The notes under the pieces are model-generated. The model made no database searches, had not been told where the DNA came from, and saw only the letters and a list, made by a program, of their open reading frames with translations. A DNA stretch of 64,000 nucleotides from Vreelandella sp042466685. Its GTDB lineage: Bacteria; Pseudomonadota; Gammaproteobacteria; Pseudomonadales; Halomonadaceae. Position numbers and translations under genes: made by a program. Where the stretch lies: positions 1,612,001 to 1,676,000 of the forward strand of contig NZ_CP170448.1 in the NCBI RefSeq assembly GCF_042466685.1, given 5' to 3'. This document shows positions 34,445-43,781 of the stretch, piece after piece. The stretch's first letter is position 1; every line of letters starts with the position of its first letter.

Positions 34445-34963
34445 TTACTTGCTTAAAGTATCGAGCGGTATTTCCAGATGCTGGGGTCGGTTGAGCACAT
34501 TGAGCAGCACGATGGCGCGCTCTTCGCCTTTACAGCGGGTGAAGATGACTTCCAGGTCTTTGAAGGGGCCGTCGGTGATGATGACTTTCTCGCCGGCGTT
34601 GAAGTAGGTGTGAATGCCTTCGTTGCTGTGCGGCTGGGCGCGCAGGGTTTCGACGAGTTGCGAAGGCACTGAGACGGGTCTGTCGCCAAAGGTGAGCAGG
34701 CGCAGCACGCCGCGGGTGGAGCGAATGGGCCGCCAGTTGCTGACTAACTGATCCAGGCAGATAAACAGGTAGTAGGGGAAGAGCGGTTCGGTCACCGTAG
34801 TGAGCTTGCCTTGACGCTTGCGTTGGCTATTCAGAACAGGATGAAACACCTCATACCCTTGGTTGGCGAGGTGCTCGGCAGCGCGAAATGATTCGCCCCC
34901 TTTACACTGAATAACGTACCAGGCGGGCGCTGCTGCGCCCTCCTGGTCATTGCAAACATCCAT
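34445..34963 (-). CDS. rfaH: RfaH-type transcription antitermination factor
   Basis: The 172-residue protein has the NusG-paralogue N-terminal domain (AWYVIQCKGGESFRAAEHLA, YEVFHPVLNSQRKRQGKLTT, EPLFPYYLFICLD, STRGVLRLLTFGDRPVSVP) and a C-terminal KOW (AGEKVIITDGPFKDLEVIF). RfaH recruits to RNA polymerase paused at ops sites and prevents termination in long polysaccharide operons. It is the last gene of the kps/PKS operon, 35 bases after the oxoamine synthase. I found no unambiguous ops sequence upstream of the operon. Confidence 0.88.
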   Translation of the reverse strand: MDVCNDQEGAAAPAWYVIQCKGGESFRAAEHLANQGYEVFHPVLNSQRKRQGKLTTVTEPLFPYYLFICLDQLVSNWRPIRSTRGVLRLLTFGDRPVSVPSQLVETLRAQPHSNEGIHTYFNAGEKVIITDGPFKDLEVIFTRCKGEERAIVLLNVLNRPQHLEIPLDTLSK

Positions 34964-34998
34964 GCCATCATCCTTGCGTCTGGAAAAGCGTTACAAAA

Positions 34999-36324
34999 TT
35001 ATGGCAGTAGCGCGGTGAGCGCATCAAGGGTTTGATCAATGTGCGCCTGGGTGTGATCACAGGAGAGAAAGAAGCGTAACCGTGCGCTTTTTTCGGGTAC
35101 CGCCGGGTGCAGAATCGGCTGTACGTTGATGTGCTGTTCCAACAGGGCGTTGGAGAGCCTGGCAGCCGACGCGGAGCTGCCAATAATCACTGGTACGACC
35201 GCGGCGCCGACGCTTTTGCCGGTATCTAACCCACGGGCAGTGGCCTGCTCTAGGAAGTAGCGGGAGATGGCGTGCAGGCGCTCTACCCGTTCGGGCTCTT
35301 GCTGCATCAATTGCAGCGCGGCCAGCGAAGGGGCGGCGACCTGGGCGGGCATGCCGACGCTGTAGAGAAAGCCGGGAGCCAGGTAGCGCAGCGTTTCCAC
35401 CAGTGGCTTGCTGCCCGCGATATAACCACCACAGCCTGCCATGGCTTTACTCATAGTGCCCATCCAGATATCCACATCACGCGGGTCGATATCGAAATAC
35501 TCGCGTAGCCCTAGTCCGGTGTCGCCCATGACGCCAAAGGAGTGGGCTTCATCGACCATCAGCCAGGACTGGTAGCGCTGCTTGAGCTCGATAAAACGGG
35601 GCAGCTCTGGGATGTCACCGTCCATGCTGTAGAGCCCTTCGATCACCACCAGTACGCGTTCAAACTGATGCCGATGACGGGCCAGCAGGGCTTCCAGCGC
35701 GGCAGGGTCGTTATGGCTAAACGACATGCGCTTGGCGCCGGAAAGCTGTGCGCCGACCAGCGAGCTGTTGTGGATATACTCGTCGTGGAGCACTAAATCC
35801 TTGGGCCCGAGCAGGTAGCCCAACGTAGAGACATTGGTGGCGTGGCCACTGACAAACACCACGGCATCTTCAACGTCGTAGGCGCTGGCCAGGGCTTGTT
35901 CCAGCTCCTGATGAATGGGCCTTTCGCCCGAGACCACGCGGCTAGCGGAGACCGAGGTGCCGTAGCGGGCCACAGCATCGCAGGCGGCCTGGTTAATGCG
36001 CGGGTCGCCTGAGAAGCCAAGGTAGTTGTAGCTGGCAAAGTTAATGCAGCTCTGCCCATTGATCACGCTGGTCGCCCCGGCGGTGCCTTCGTGCACCTTG
36101 AAAAAGGGGTCGACCAAGCCCAACTGGTCGGCGGCCTGACGCATCATGGCAATTTGCTGGTAGCCGGGTTGGGCATCAAAGCGCGTGAAGCGCTCGGGCA
36201 CTGTTCGCTGTTCAGTTCCTTGCCCGTTGAACGACGGTGCGGCGGCGCTGGCAGCACGCGGCGCGGTGCGCCTGCGTGCTTTTTCCAACAGTTGCTGTTT
36301 CAGTTCAGAGCGCTTGGCGGTCAT
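34999..36324 (-). CDS. Alpha-oxoamine synthase (RkpG/BioF/SPT-like, PLP-dependent)
   Basis: The 441 residues belong to the family that condenses an acyl thioester with an amino acid with loss of CO2 (BioF, Kbl, serine palmitoyltransferase). Seen: CINFASYNYLGFSGDPRI, VSASRVVSGERPIHQELE, VSGHATNVSTLGYLL, LHDEYIHNSSLVGA, MVDEAHSFGVMGDTG (Asp and His of the PLP pocket), and GTMSKAMAGCGGYIAGS with the Schiff-base Lys. An N-terminal extension of about 50 residues is Arg/Ala-rich. It overlaps the PKS stop by 4 bases. With no biotin genes nearby, the likely acyl donor is the PKS acyl carrier protein, as for rhizobial RkpG (inference). Confidence 0.85.
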   Translation of the reverse strand: MTAKRSELKQQLLEKARRRTAPRAASAAAPSFNGQGTEQRTVPERFTRFDAQPGYQQIAMMRQAADQLGLVDPFFKVHEGTAGATSVINGQSCINFASYNYLGFSGDPRINQAACDAVARYGTSVSASRVVSGERPIHQELEQALASAYDVEDAVVFVSGHATNVSTLGYLLGPKDLVLHDEYIHNSSLVGAQLSGAKRMSFSHNDPAALEALLARHRHQFERVLVVIEGLYSMDGDIPELPRFIELKQRYQSWLMVDEAHSFGVMGDTGLGLREYFDIDPRDVDIWMGTMSKAMAGCGGYIAGSKPLVETLRYLAPGFLYSVGMPAQVAAPSLAALQLMQQEPERVERLHAISRYFLEQATARGLDTGKSVGAAVVPVIIGSSASAARLSNALLEQHINVQPILHPAVPEKSARLRFFLSCDHTQAHIDQTLDALTALLP

Positions 36325-39300
36325 GGTGTCTCAGTCGCGGGTGATGAAGAGGCAGACGCAGGCTCAGTGGAGAAGCCTTCTGCACCGTGTTGTGCGGCCA
36401 GCGAGGCTATCGCATCTTGCGGAGCGTCTTCAACATCGTCGTGCTGATGCATTTTCTGAATCAGTACGCCCGCCAGCTTGTCGAGGGTGGATGCTTCACT
36501 GAGCACCATTACTGACACTTGAACGCCCAAGCGGTTCTCGATAGCGGTCATAAGCTCAACGCCCATCAGGGAGTCAAAGCCCATATCGTAGACCGAACGG
36601 TGAATATCGAGCTTCTCTTCATCAATCAGCAGGATGCTGGCCAGCTCGGCGCGCAGCAGGTCGGTGACGGTGCTGTGCAGCTCCTCCGGCGAAAGGTCGG
36701 CCAGTAGGGCGCTGATATCATCGTCGGCATCCCGGCTGCCGTCGTCGTCGCTGTCGCGGGCAATTTCGTTAAAGCGCGGTGCTTCAGCCGTCGGTAAGAA
36801 GCGGGCAAGCGCGCCCCACTCCAGTTCCAGCACGCCCAGGCTTGGCCCTGGGGTCAGCAGCATCTGTTCGAGTACTTTCAGCGCGTCCTCCGAGCGCAGC
36901 GCTGAGCCGCCCAGGCGCTCTTGTAGCGCATCTCGGGTGCGAGTATTGCGGGCCAGGAAGCCGACATCTTCAATGGCACCCCAGCGCACGCAGGTGGCCG
37001 GTAAGCCCGCAGCGCGGCGGCTGGCGGCAAATGCTTCCAGCCAGTGGTTGGCGGCGACGTAGTTAGCCTGGCCAGGGTTGCCGAACAGCGTAGTGGCTGA
37101 CGAGTAGAGCACGAAGAAGTCCAGCTCGGCCTCACGGGTGAGTGCATCGAGGTGGCGGGCACCATCGATTTTGGGCGCTAGCACTTTCTGAATGCGTTCG
37201 GCGTCCAGGTTGCGAATCAAGCCGTCGTCGATCACCGTGGCGGCGTGCACAATGCCGCGTAGCGGTGCCAGTTCACCCTTGGCGCGCTCCAGCACATCGG
37301 CCAGCGCAGCGCGGTTGGTGATATCGCAGGCCGCGGCGAGTACCGTCACCCCTTGCTGCTCAAACGCCGCCATCGCTGCCTGGGCCTCTTCACTGGCGGG
37401 GCCACTACGGCTGAGCAGAATCAACTGCCGTGCGCCTTTATCGACCAGCCATTGAGCGGTTCTTAACCCAAAACCACCCAGGCCGCCGGTGACCAGGTAG
37501 CTGGCATCCGCGGAGAGCTGCATCGTTGCGGTACCTAGCACGTCGTTTTTCGGCGGCGCGATAGGCTGTTCGTAAGTCACCACCACTTTGCCGATCTGGC
37601 GCGCCTGCTGCATATAGCGGAAGGCATCGATGACCTGGGTGTGGCTGAACGAGGTAAACGGCAGCGGGCTAAGGGTGCCGTCGTTAAACAGCGCCATCAT
37701 CTCGCCAAACAGGCGTTGGGTAAGTGCGGGCTGCACCTTCATTAGCTGGTCGGAGTCGATACCGAAGTAGCTTAAGTTATTGCGGAACGGGCGCAGGCCA
37801 ATATGGGTGTTTTCGTAGAAGTCGCGTTTACCCAGCTCCAGGAAGCGGCCGAACGGACGCAGGGCGCGCAGGTTCTGGTTGATCGCTTCCCCGGCGAGTG
37901 AGTTAAGCACCACATCGACGCCTTCGCCCTGGGTATCTTCGAGGATCTCTTCGGCGAAGGTGAGCGAACGCGAGTCGTAAAGCCGCTCTATCCCCATCAG
38001 CCGCAGGAAGTCGCGCTTCTCTTCGGAGCCTACCGTTGCGTAGATTTCCGCGCCCAGCCACTGGGCAATTTGCAGCGCGGCGATGCCTACGCCACCCGCG
38101 GCACCGTGAATCAGGATTTTCTCGCCGGGCTCGACCCGCGCCAGATGTTTGAGCGCGTAGTAGACCGTGAAGAAGGTGGTCGGAATCGTGGCCGCCGCGG
38201 CAAAGCTAATGCCCTCAGGCAGCGGTGCCACCGCGTGCTGGCTGGCGATTACCTTGTCGCTGAAGCTGGCGGGCCCAAAGCCCACCACGGCTTGCCCAGG
38301 CGTCACGTGGGTGACGTTGCTGCCCACGCTTTCGACCACGCCTGAAAACTCAAGGCCCAGGGTCGGCCCGGCAAAGCCGTTCTCGATCGCTTCGTCGGAG
38401 AGCAGGCCGAGGGTGTACATCACATCGCGGAAGTTGAGCCCGGTGGCTTTAACACGAATGGCCACCTCATCGGCATCGGCTTCCGGTAGCGGACGCGGGC
38501 GCCAGGTCAATTGGCGCAACTGCCCAGGCATGGAGAAGCCCAGCGTCATCGCTTGGTTCGAGGGTCTGCTTTGATCCGCTGCTGCCGGGCGGGGTGCCGG
38601 TAGCGTGCGCAGTCGGGTCGCAAAGCGATGGCCCTGATGATCAATCAGCGCTTCGTTTTCGCGATCCGGTTGGGCCAGCAGCTGCGCCCAGGTATGCAGC
38701 GCGGATTCGCTCATCGTCGCCGGTACATCCAGCAGGTAAACGCTATGACCGACGGCCTCGTTGGCCAGTGAGCGGCCAAAGCCCCACAGGGCGGCATCGC
38801 CAGGGGCTTCTCTATCGCTAAGGCCAGCGTCAGTCGTTGCCTGCCAGAGTGCGCTCAGGCCGTTGGTCACTAGCCATAGAGAGGCGGCGAGGGAGTGCTG
38901 CTCCAGGGCTAGCGTCCACTGTAGCGCGTGCTCACAGCGTGCGGTTTGCGACTCGGTGCTGCTGGCGCCGAGGCCACGCAGGTCTATGACATTGAGCGGT
39001 AGTTCTCCATGCTCACCCATTTCAGGTTGGGCGAGCGCTGGCTGCGTTAAAGCGTGTTCAAGCAGCTCGGCGGGTGCACCGTGGCTGAGGCTGAGCAGGG
39101 CCGGAGCGCCTAGTGATTGCAGCGCTTCGACCAGGCTGGCGGCGAGCGCTTCACTCTGGTCATCCGCGATCACCAAATGGCGCCGCGAAGCGGTGCCGAG
39201 TGTGCTGGCGGCGGTGTCAAACGGGTAGTGGGCGTGGAGCAGGTAGGCACCGCTGTCACTCTCTTCCAGCGCCATCGGCGCGGAAACCACAAAGCCTTGG

Positions 39301-42300
39301 TCGTTTAGCCAGCCGACAAGGGCCTCTTGCTCCAGGGCGGTTTGATCAATGCCAGGTGTGGCCAGCAGATCATCTAACCAGCGACTGGGGGCGATGCCGA
39401 TCAGCATCACTTGGGCGCCGGGGGCTAGCTGCTCAGGTAAGGCTTCAATCAACTGACGCGTGGCGGCAGGTTGGGTGATATCCACACTGACAAACGCCAA
39501 TTGCGCTTTTTCAACGTCGCTGGGGGCGGTTAATGCCGCCGCGTCGTTTTGGTCAAGGTGCTGGATATCCATCAGCGGGAAGCGCTCTTGCAACTGCTCC
39601 GCCTGATGGCGCGTGCTATCGAGGGTGGTGATAACACGGTAGTGGGTAAGGTCGTGGTAAAGCGCTTGGGCGCTGCGTTCCAGCAACCGTTCGCCCAACG
39701 CAGGCGCGCTGGGGCCCGCTTCCAGCAGCTGCAAACGCTGCCCCGCGGGGAGCTCTGCTATCAGGGCATCGATCAACTCGGCTAACTCGCCTGCCAATGC
39801 CTGCCAGCCGCTCTCACCCACCAGCACACGGTTCAAGCGCGCCAGTTGGTCGTGGCTAATGCCCAGCGTTTCAAGATCGCTGGAGCCACTACGTAGCGCC
39901 TGCTGGTGAAAGCCTAAACGGCCCACCAGGTGAATGGGCGCAAAGTAGTCGGGGTAGTCCTGTACCAGCAACTGCCAGATAACGTCTGGCGAGTGCTGGG
40001 CTTCATCAGCTTCGCTGCTATTAACAGCGGTATCAGCCACGGTATCAACCACGCTATCAAAAACGCTATTTTGCTGGGCGAAGGCTTCGCTGAGAGTGTC
40101 TAGCAGCGGGGCGACTTCATTGCCATAACGCTGCCCGGTGCTTTCGCCGTAAGCGCTGGCGATATCGGCCAGGCGGGCGAGCGCATCGGTGGGCAGAGCC
40201 AGCGGTTCTGCCTGCAGTGGCGCTGGAGTGAGCTCCACATCCAAATAGCTGAAGTGCTGGTGATGGGCGCGGTTGAGACGAATCGCTTTGAAGCGGGTTT
40301 TGCTCAAGACGGCGACCGCATTTCCGGCGGCGTCATACAGCTCGAAATCGGCAGTGAAGGAGTGCGGCGCACGCTTGCCCATCACGGCGCGGGCGATGAC
40401 CGGCATGCCCGTCTGGGTGTTGACTTGAATGCGCCCTACGCGCACCGGAACAAAGGCAAGCTGGGAAGCAAACTCGCTGTGCTGGGCCAGCAGCGGGATA
40501 AACATTTGGAAAGCGCTATCCAGAATGCCGGGGTGCACGTGCAGCGTGCTGAGCTGCGCCTGGACTTCATCCGAGAGGGCGATTTCGCCAATTACCGCAT
40601 CGCCTTCAATCCAGCCGTGGGAAATCGCCTGGAAAGCAGGGCCATAGTGCAGGCCAATGCGCTCGGCCATTTCCAGGTGGTCTGCCAGCGTGTAGTCCGG
40701 TGCACGGGTGGGTAGCGCAGGGGCTTTGCGATTGAGCAAAAAGCCACGGCTTTCACGCATGGTGCGCGCCACGGCATTCAACTGCCACTCAACCCCGGTG
40801 GCTGGCTCGCGGGAGTGGATCTCCAGGCGGCCATCTTCCGGCAAGTAGGCCAACCGCATGGTGCGACCATGGGGGCCATCCAGCAGCAGCGGGGCGCGGA
40901 TTTCCAGCTCTTCGATATCCAGTAGTGGGGAGTCTTTTAGCTGCAGTGCCGCCGCTAACGTTAGCTCCACAAAACCTGCACCGGGGAATACCGCGCCTTC
41001 ACCCACCACGTGGTCAGCCAGCCAGAGCTGGCGCTGGGTGTCGAGTTGGCTCTCCCAGGTGTGTTCGTGCTGGGCTAACGGGTAACCCAGCAGCGGATGC
41101 TGGTAGTAGCGAGAAAGCAGGCCTTGGCTGTCACTGGTGCTGTGTACCCAGTGGTGGCTACGCTGCCAGGCATAGCGGGGTAACGGTACGCGCTGGCCTG
41201 CCACAGGGAAGTAGCGGCTGCCCATGGCAAGACCGCTTAACAGCACTTGACTCAAGCAGCGCTGCAAACCCTCAAGGCCCGGCTTATGGCGCTCGATGGT
41301 GCCAAACACCAGCCCAGGGCGCTCCAACTGGCGGAGTGACTCATTGAGGTAACGGCGCAGTATGGGGTGGGCACCAATCTCTACAAATACGTTATGGCCT
41401 TGCTCCATCAGCGCGCTGGCGGCGGCTTCAAACAGCACCGGCTCACGAATATTTTTCCACCAGTAGGTGGCATCCAACTCAAGACCGTCACTTAGCGCGC
41501 CGGTCACGGTGGAGTAGTAGGGGATCTGCGTGGGCCGTGGGGTAATGTCTGCCAGCGCGTCAATAACCCCGGCTTCAATGCTGTCCATCGCAGGGCTGTG
41601 GAAGGCGTAGTCCAGAGGGAGACGCTTCGCAAAGATATCCTGCTCGCTTAGAGCGGCTTCCAGGGCGCCGAGCTGTTGGCTGTCGCCTGCTAGCGTAATA
41701 CCTTTCGGGCTGTTAATGCCGGCCAGACAAACCTGACTGAACTCGGGCTTATCGAGCCACGCGGCGATGTCGTCGGCGCTCATGGCCACGGCGGTCATTT
41801 CGCCTTGGCCACGGGTTTGGCCCTGGTAGTCGCTGCGGTAGTAAATCACTTTCACCGCATCTTCCAGGCTCAATGCGCCGCTGGCCCAGGCGGCGGCTAC
41901 TTCACCGACGCTGTGGCCGAATACCGCCGTGGGTGTGATGCCTTGTTCGTAAAGCCACTCGGTTAAGGCTACTTGCAGGGCAAACAGCGCCGGCTGGGCA
42001 ATCTCGGTTAAGCCGAAGCGGTTCTCCTCACGTTGACCATTACGACCTTCGAGCTCGGCACGCAGTGAGAAATCACCGTACTGCTGAAAGAGGGCGTCAA
42101 CGCGGTCGATGGCCTCAGCGAAAATCGGCGATTCGGCGAGCAGGTCGTGCCCCATGGTCTCCCACTGGCAGCCGTTGCCGTCGTAAACGAACACCGGGCC
42201 TACCGCGTTGGGTAGGCGCTCCAGCGTAATAACGCTATTGGCTTCACCGGCGGCAAACTCGCTGAGTTGCGCAGCGGCTTCTTCCGCCGTTTGGGCGTAC

Positions 42301-43781
42301 AGCAGCGCTCCATGGCTATGCTGGTCGCGGTGGTTGAACAGCGTATAGGCGATATCGTAAAAGCTGGCGCTGTCGTTTTCGCGTAAGTCGTTTTCACGCA
42401 GAAAGTTAGCCAGGGCTTCAGCGCTTTGGCTAAGCGCGGCTTCACTGCGGGCGCTAAGGCGAAGGGGTAGCGGTGTATCCGGCGTTTGTGGTTCGGGGTT
42501 TGTCCGCTCGGGCGGGCTTTCCAAAATAACGTGGGCGTTGGCGCCGCCAAAACCGAAGGAGTTCACGCCAATGACCAGGCGGCCCTGCTTCTTAAGCGAC
42601 TGAGCCTTGGTAACCACCGAGATATTCCACTCATCAAACTTGATGCGCGGATTGAGTTTACGTATGCCAATGGTGGCGGGGACTTCGCGATGCTGAATGC
42701 TGTAGAGCGCCTTGGCCAGACCCGCCACGCCGGAGGCGGTTTCCAGGTGGCCCAGGTTGCTCTTTACCGAGCCAATCAGCAGCGGCGTTTTACGCTGCTG
42801 ACCGAGTGCTTCACCAATTGCGCGGGTCTCGATCGGGTCGCCAACGGCGGTACCGGTGCCGTGGGCTTCCAGGTAGTCGATTTCATCCGGCGAGATGCCT
42901 GCCTGCTGGTAGGCGCGCTTCATTAAGTCAATTTGGGCGTTGGGGTTAGGCACCGTTAGGCCGGATTTATGGCCATCGGTGTTGACCGCAGAGCCTGCCA
43001 CTACGGCAATAATGTTGTCGCCGTCGGCTACCGCTTGGTCATACTCCTTGAGTAGGAAAAGGCCTGCCCCTTCCGAGCGCACATAGCCGTTGCCCGCTTC
43101 ATCGAATACCTGACAGCGGCCAGTGGGTGAGAGCATGCTGGCTTTGGAGAAGATGATAAAGCCATAGGGGTGGAGGTGCAGGCTAATACCGCCCGCCAGC
43201 GCCATTGTGGTTTCGCCACTGCGAATCGATTGGCAGGCCTGGTGAAAGGCTACCATTGAGGACGAGCAGGCGGTGTCCAGCGACATGCTGGGGCCATGCA
43301 GGTCAAATACGTACGACAACCGGTTAGAGGCAATACTGGAGGTGTTGCCGGTAGCGGTGGAGGCGTCAATCGCCGCCATGTCGTCTGCGATGCGATACGA
43401 GTAGTCGAGACTGGCAACGCCTAAAAATACCCCACACTGGCTGCCGCGCAGGGAGCTTGGCTGAATGCTGGCGTTTTCCATGGCTTCCCAGGCGAGTTCC
43501 AGGAGCATGCGCTGCTGGGGATCCATGTTGGCTGCTTCGCGGGGGGAAATACCAAAAAACTCAGCGTCGAACCCACTGATATCGCCCAGGCTGCCAGCGG
43601 CAAAGGTCACGCTGGTGCCGGGGTGGCGCTTATCCGGGTGTAAAAAGACGTCGTGGCTCCAGCGATCGGCGGCCACTTCGGTAACTAAATCTTTTTCGGC
43701 TTGCAGGTCCTGCCAGAACGTTTCAGGGGTGGTGCCGGGGAAACGATGGGCGGCGCCGATAATGGCAACGCGTTTAGTCAT
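36321..43781 (-). CDS. Type I highly reducing polyketide synthase (RkpA-like)
   Basis: 2486 residues in one chain. KS 1-420: DTACSSSMVAFHQACQS (Cys near 170), EAHGTGTAVGDP, SNLGHLETASG. AT ~530-830: FGHSVGEVAAAW (Ser near 622). DH ~890-1170: LADHVVGEGAVFPGAGFVEL (His near 922), HPGILDSAFQMF (Asp near 1084). Middle ~1250-1500: methyltransferase-like, but LQLLEAGPSAPALGER lacks the glycine-rich SAM loop, so probably inactive. ER ~1780-2080: GLNFRDVMYTLGLLS, ILIHGAAGGVGIAALQIAQ. KR ~2095-2290: YLVTGGLGGFGLRTAQWLVD, YVAANHWLEA. ACP ~2370-2450: GFDSLMGVELMTA (Ser near 2401). There is no thioesterase; release is probably by the next gene's oxoamine synthase. Domain order suggests iterative synthesis of a saturated chain. 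Confidence 0.93.
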   Translation of the reverse strand: MTKRVAIIGAAHRFPGTTPETFWQDLQAEKDLVTEVAADRWSHDVFLHPDKRHPGTSVTFAAGSLGDISGFDAEFFGISPREAANMDPQQRMLLELAWEAMENASIQPSSLRGSQCGVFLGVASLDYSYRIADDMAAIDASTATGNTSSIASNRLSYVFDLHGPSMSLDTACSSSMVAFHQACQSIRSGETTMALAGGISLHLHPYGFIIFSKASMLSPTGRCQVFDEAGNGYVRSEGAGLFLLKEYDQAVADGDNIIAVVAGSAVNTDGHKSGLTVPNPNAQIDLMKRAYQQAGISPDEIDYLEAHGTGTAVGDPIETRAIGEALGQQRKTPLLIGSVKSNLGHLETASGVAGLAKALYSIQHREVPATIGIRKLNPRIKFDEWNISVVTKAQSLKKQGRLVIGVNSFGFGGANAHVILESPPERTNPEPQTPDTPLPLRLSARSEAALSQSAEALANFLRENDLRENDSASFYDIAYTLFNHRDQHSHGALLYAQTAEEAAAQLSEFAAGEANSVITLERLPNAVGPVFVYDGNGCQWETMGHDLLAESPIFAEAIDRVDALFQQYGDFSLRAELEGRNGQREENRFGLTEIAQPALFALQVALTEWLYEQGITPTAVFGHSVGEVAAAWASGALSLEDAVKVIYYRSDYQGQTRGQGEMTAVAMSADDIAAWLDKPEFSQVCLAGINSPKGITLAGDSQQLGALEAALSEQDIFAKRLPLDYAFHSPAMDSIEAGVIDALADITPRPTQIPYYSTVTGALSDGLELDATYWWKNIREPVLFEAAASALMEQGHNVFVEIGAHPILRRYLNESLRQLERPGLVFGTIERHKPGLEGLQRCLSQVLLSGLAMGSRYFPVAGQRVPLPRYAWQRSHHWVHSTSDSQGLLSRYYQHPLLGYPLAQHEHTWESQLDTQRQLWLADHVVGEGAVFPGAGFVELTLAAALQLKDSPLLDIEELEIRAPLLLDGPHGRTMRLAYLPEDGRLEIHSREPATGVEWQLNAVARTMRESRGFLLNRKAPALPTRAPDYTLADHLEMAERIGLHYGPAFQAISHGWIEGDAVIGEIALSDEVQAQLSTLHVHPGILDSAFQMFIPLLAQHSEFASQLAFVPVRVGRIQVNTQTGMPVIARAVMGKRAPHSFTADFELYDAAGNAVAVLSKTRFKAIRLNRAHHQHFSYLDVELTPAPLQAEPLALPTDALARLADIASAYGESTGQRYGNEVAPLLDTLSEAFAQQNSVFDSVVDTVADTAVNSSEADEAQHSPDVIWQLLVQDYPDYFAPIHLVGRLGFHQQALRSGSSDLETLGISHDQLARLNRVLVGESGWQALAGELAELIDALIAELPAGQRLQLLEAGPSAPALGERLLERSAQALYHDLTHYRVITTLDSTRHQAEQLQERFPLMDIQHLDQNDAAALTAPSDVEKAQLAFVSVDITQPAATRQLIEALPEQLAPGAQVMLIGIAPSRWLDDLLATPGIDQTALEQEALVGWLNDQGFVVSAPMALEESDSGAYLLHAHYPFDTAASTLGTASRRHLVIADDQSEALAASLVEALQSLGAPALLSLSHGAPAELLEHALTQPALAQPEMGEHGELPLNVIDLRGLGASSTESQTARCEHALQWTLALEQHSLAASLWLVTNGLSALWQATTDAGLSDREAPGDAALWGFGRSLANEAVGHSVYLLDVPATMSESALHTWAQLLAQPDRENEALIDHQGHRFATRLRTLPAPRPAAADQSRPSNQAMTLGFSMPGQLRQLTWRPRPLPEADADEVAIRVKATGLNFRDVMYTLGLLSDEAIENGFAGPTLGLEFSGVVESVGSNVTHVTPGQAVVGFGPASFSDKVIASQHAVAPLPEGISFAAAATIPTTFFTVYYALKHLARVEPGEKILIHGAAGGVGIAALQIAQWLGAEIYATVGSEEKRDFLRLMGIERLYDSRSLTFAEEILEDTQGEGVDVVLNSLAGEAINQNLRALRPFGRFLELGKRDFYENTHIGLRPFRNNLSYFGIDSDQLMKVQPALTQRLFGEMMALFNDGTLSPLPFTSFSHTQVIDAFRYMQQARQIGKVVVTYEQPIAPPKNDVLGTATMQLSADASYLVTGGLGGFGLRTAQWLVDKGARQLILLSRSGPASEEAQAAMAAFEQQGVTVLAAACDITNRAALADVLERAKGELAPLRGIVHAATVIDDGLIRNLDAERIQKVLAPKIDGARHLDALTREAELDFFVLYSSATTLFGNPGQANYVAANHWLEAFAASRRAAGLPATCVRWGAIEDVGFLARNTRTRDALQERLGGSALRSEDALKVLEQMLLTPGPSLGVLELEWGALARFLPTAEAPRFNEIARDSDDDGSRDADDDISALLADLSPEELHSTVTDLLRAELASILLIDEEKLDIHRSVYDMGFDSLMGVELMTAIENRLGVQVSVMVLSEASTLDKLAGVLIQKMHQHDDVEDAPQDAIASLAAQHGAEGFSTEPASASSSPATETP

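Noticed and set aside
34999..36324. BioF, 8-amino-7-oxononanoate synthase for biotin
   Set aside because: No bio genes nearby; it overlaps a PKS gene in an operon with kpsC/kpsS, so an RkpG-like role is more likely.
36321..43781. Secondary-metabolite (antibiotic-type) polyketide cluster
   Set aside because: A single reducing PKS without thioesterase, tailoring or resistance genes, in one operon with capsule Kdo transferases.
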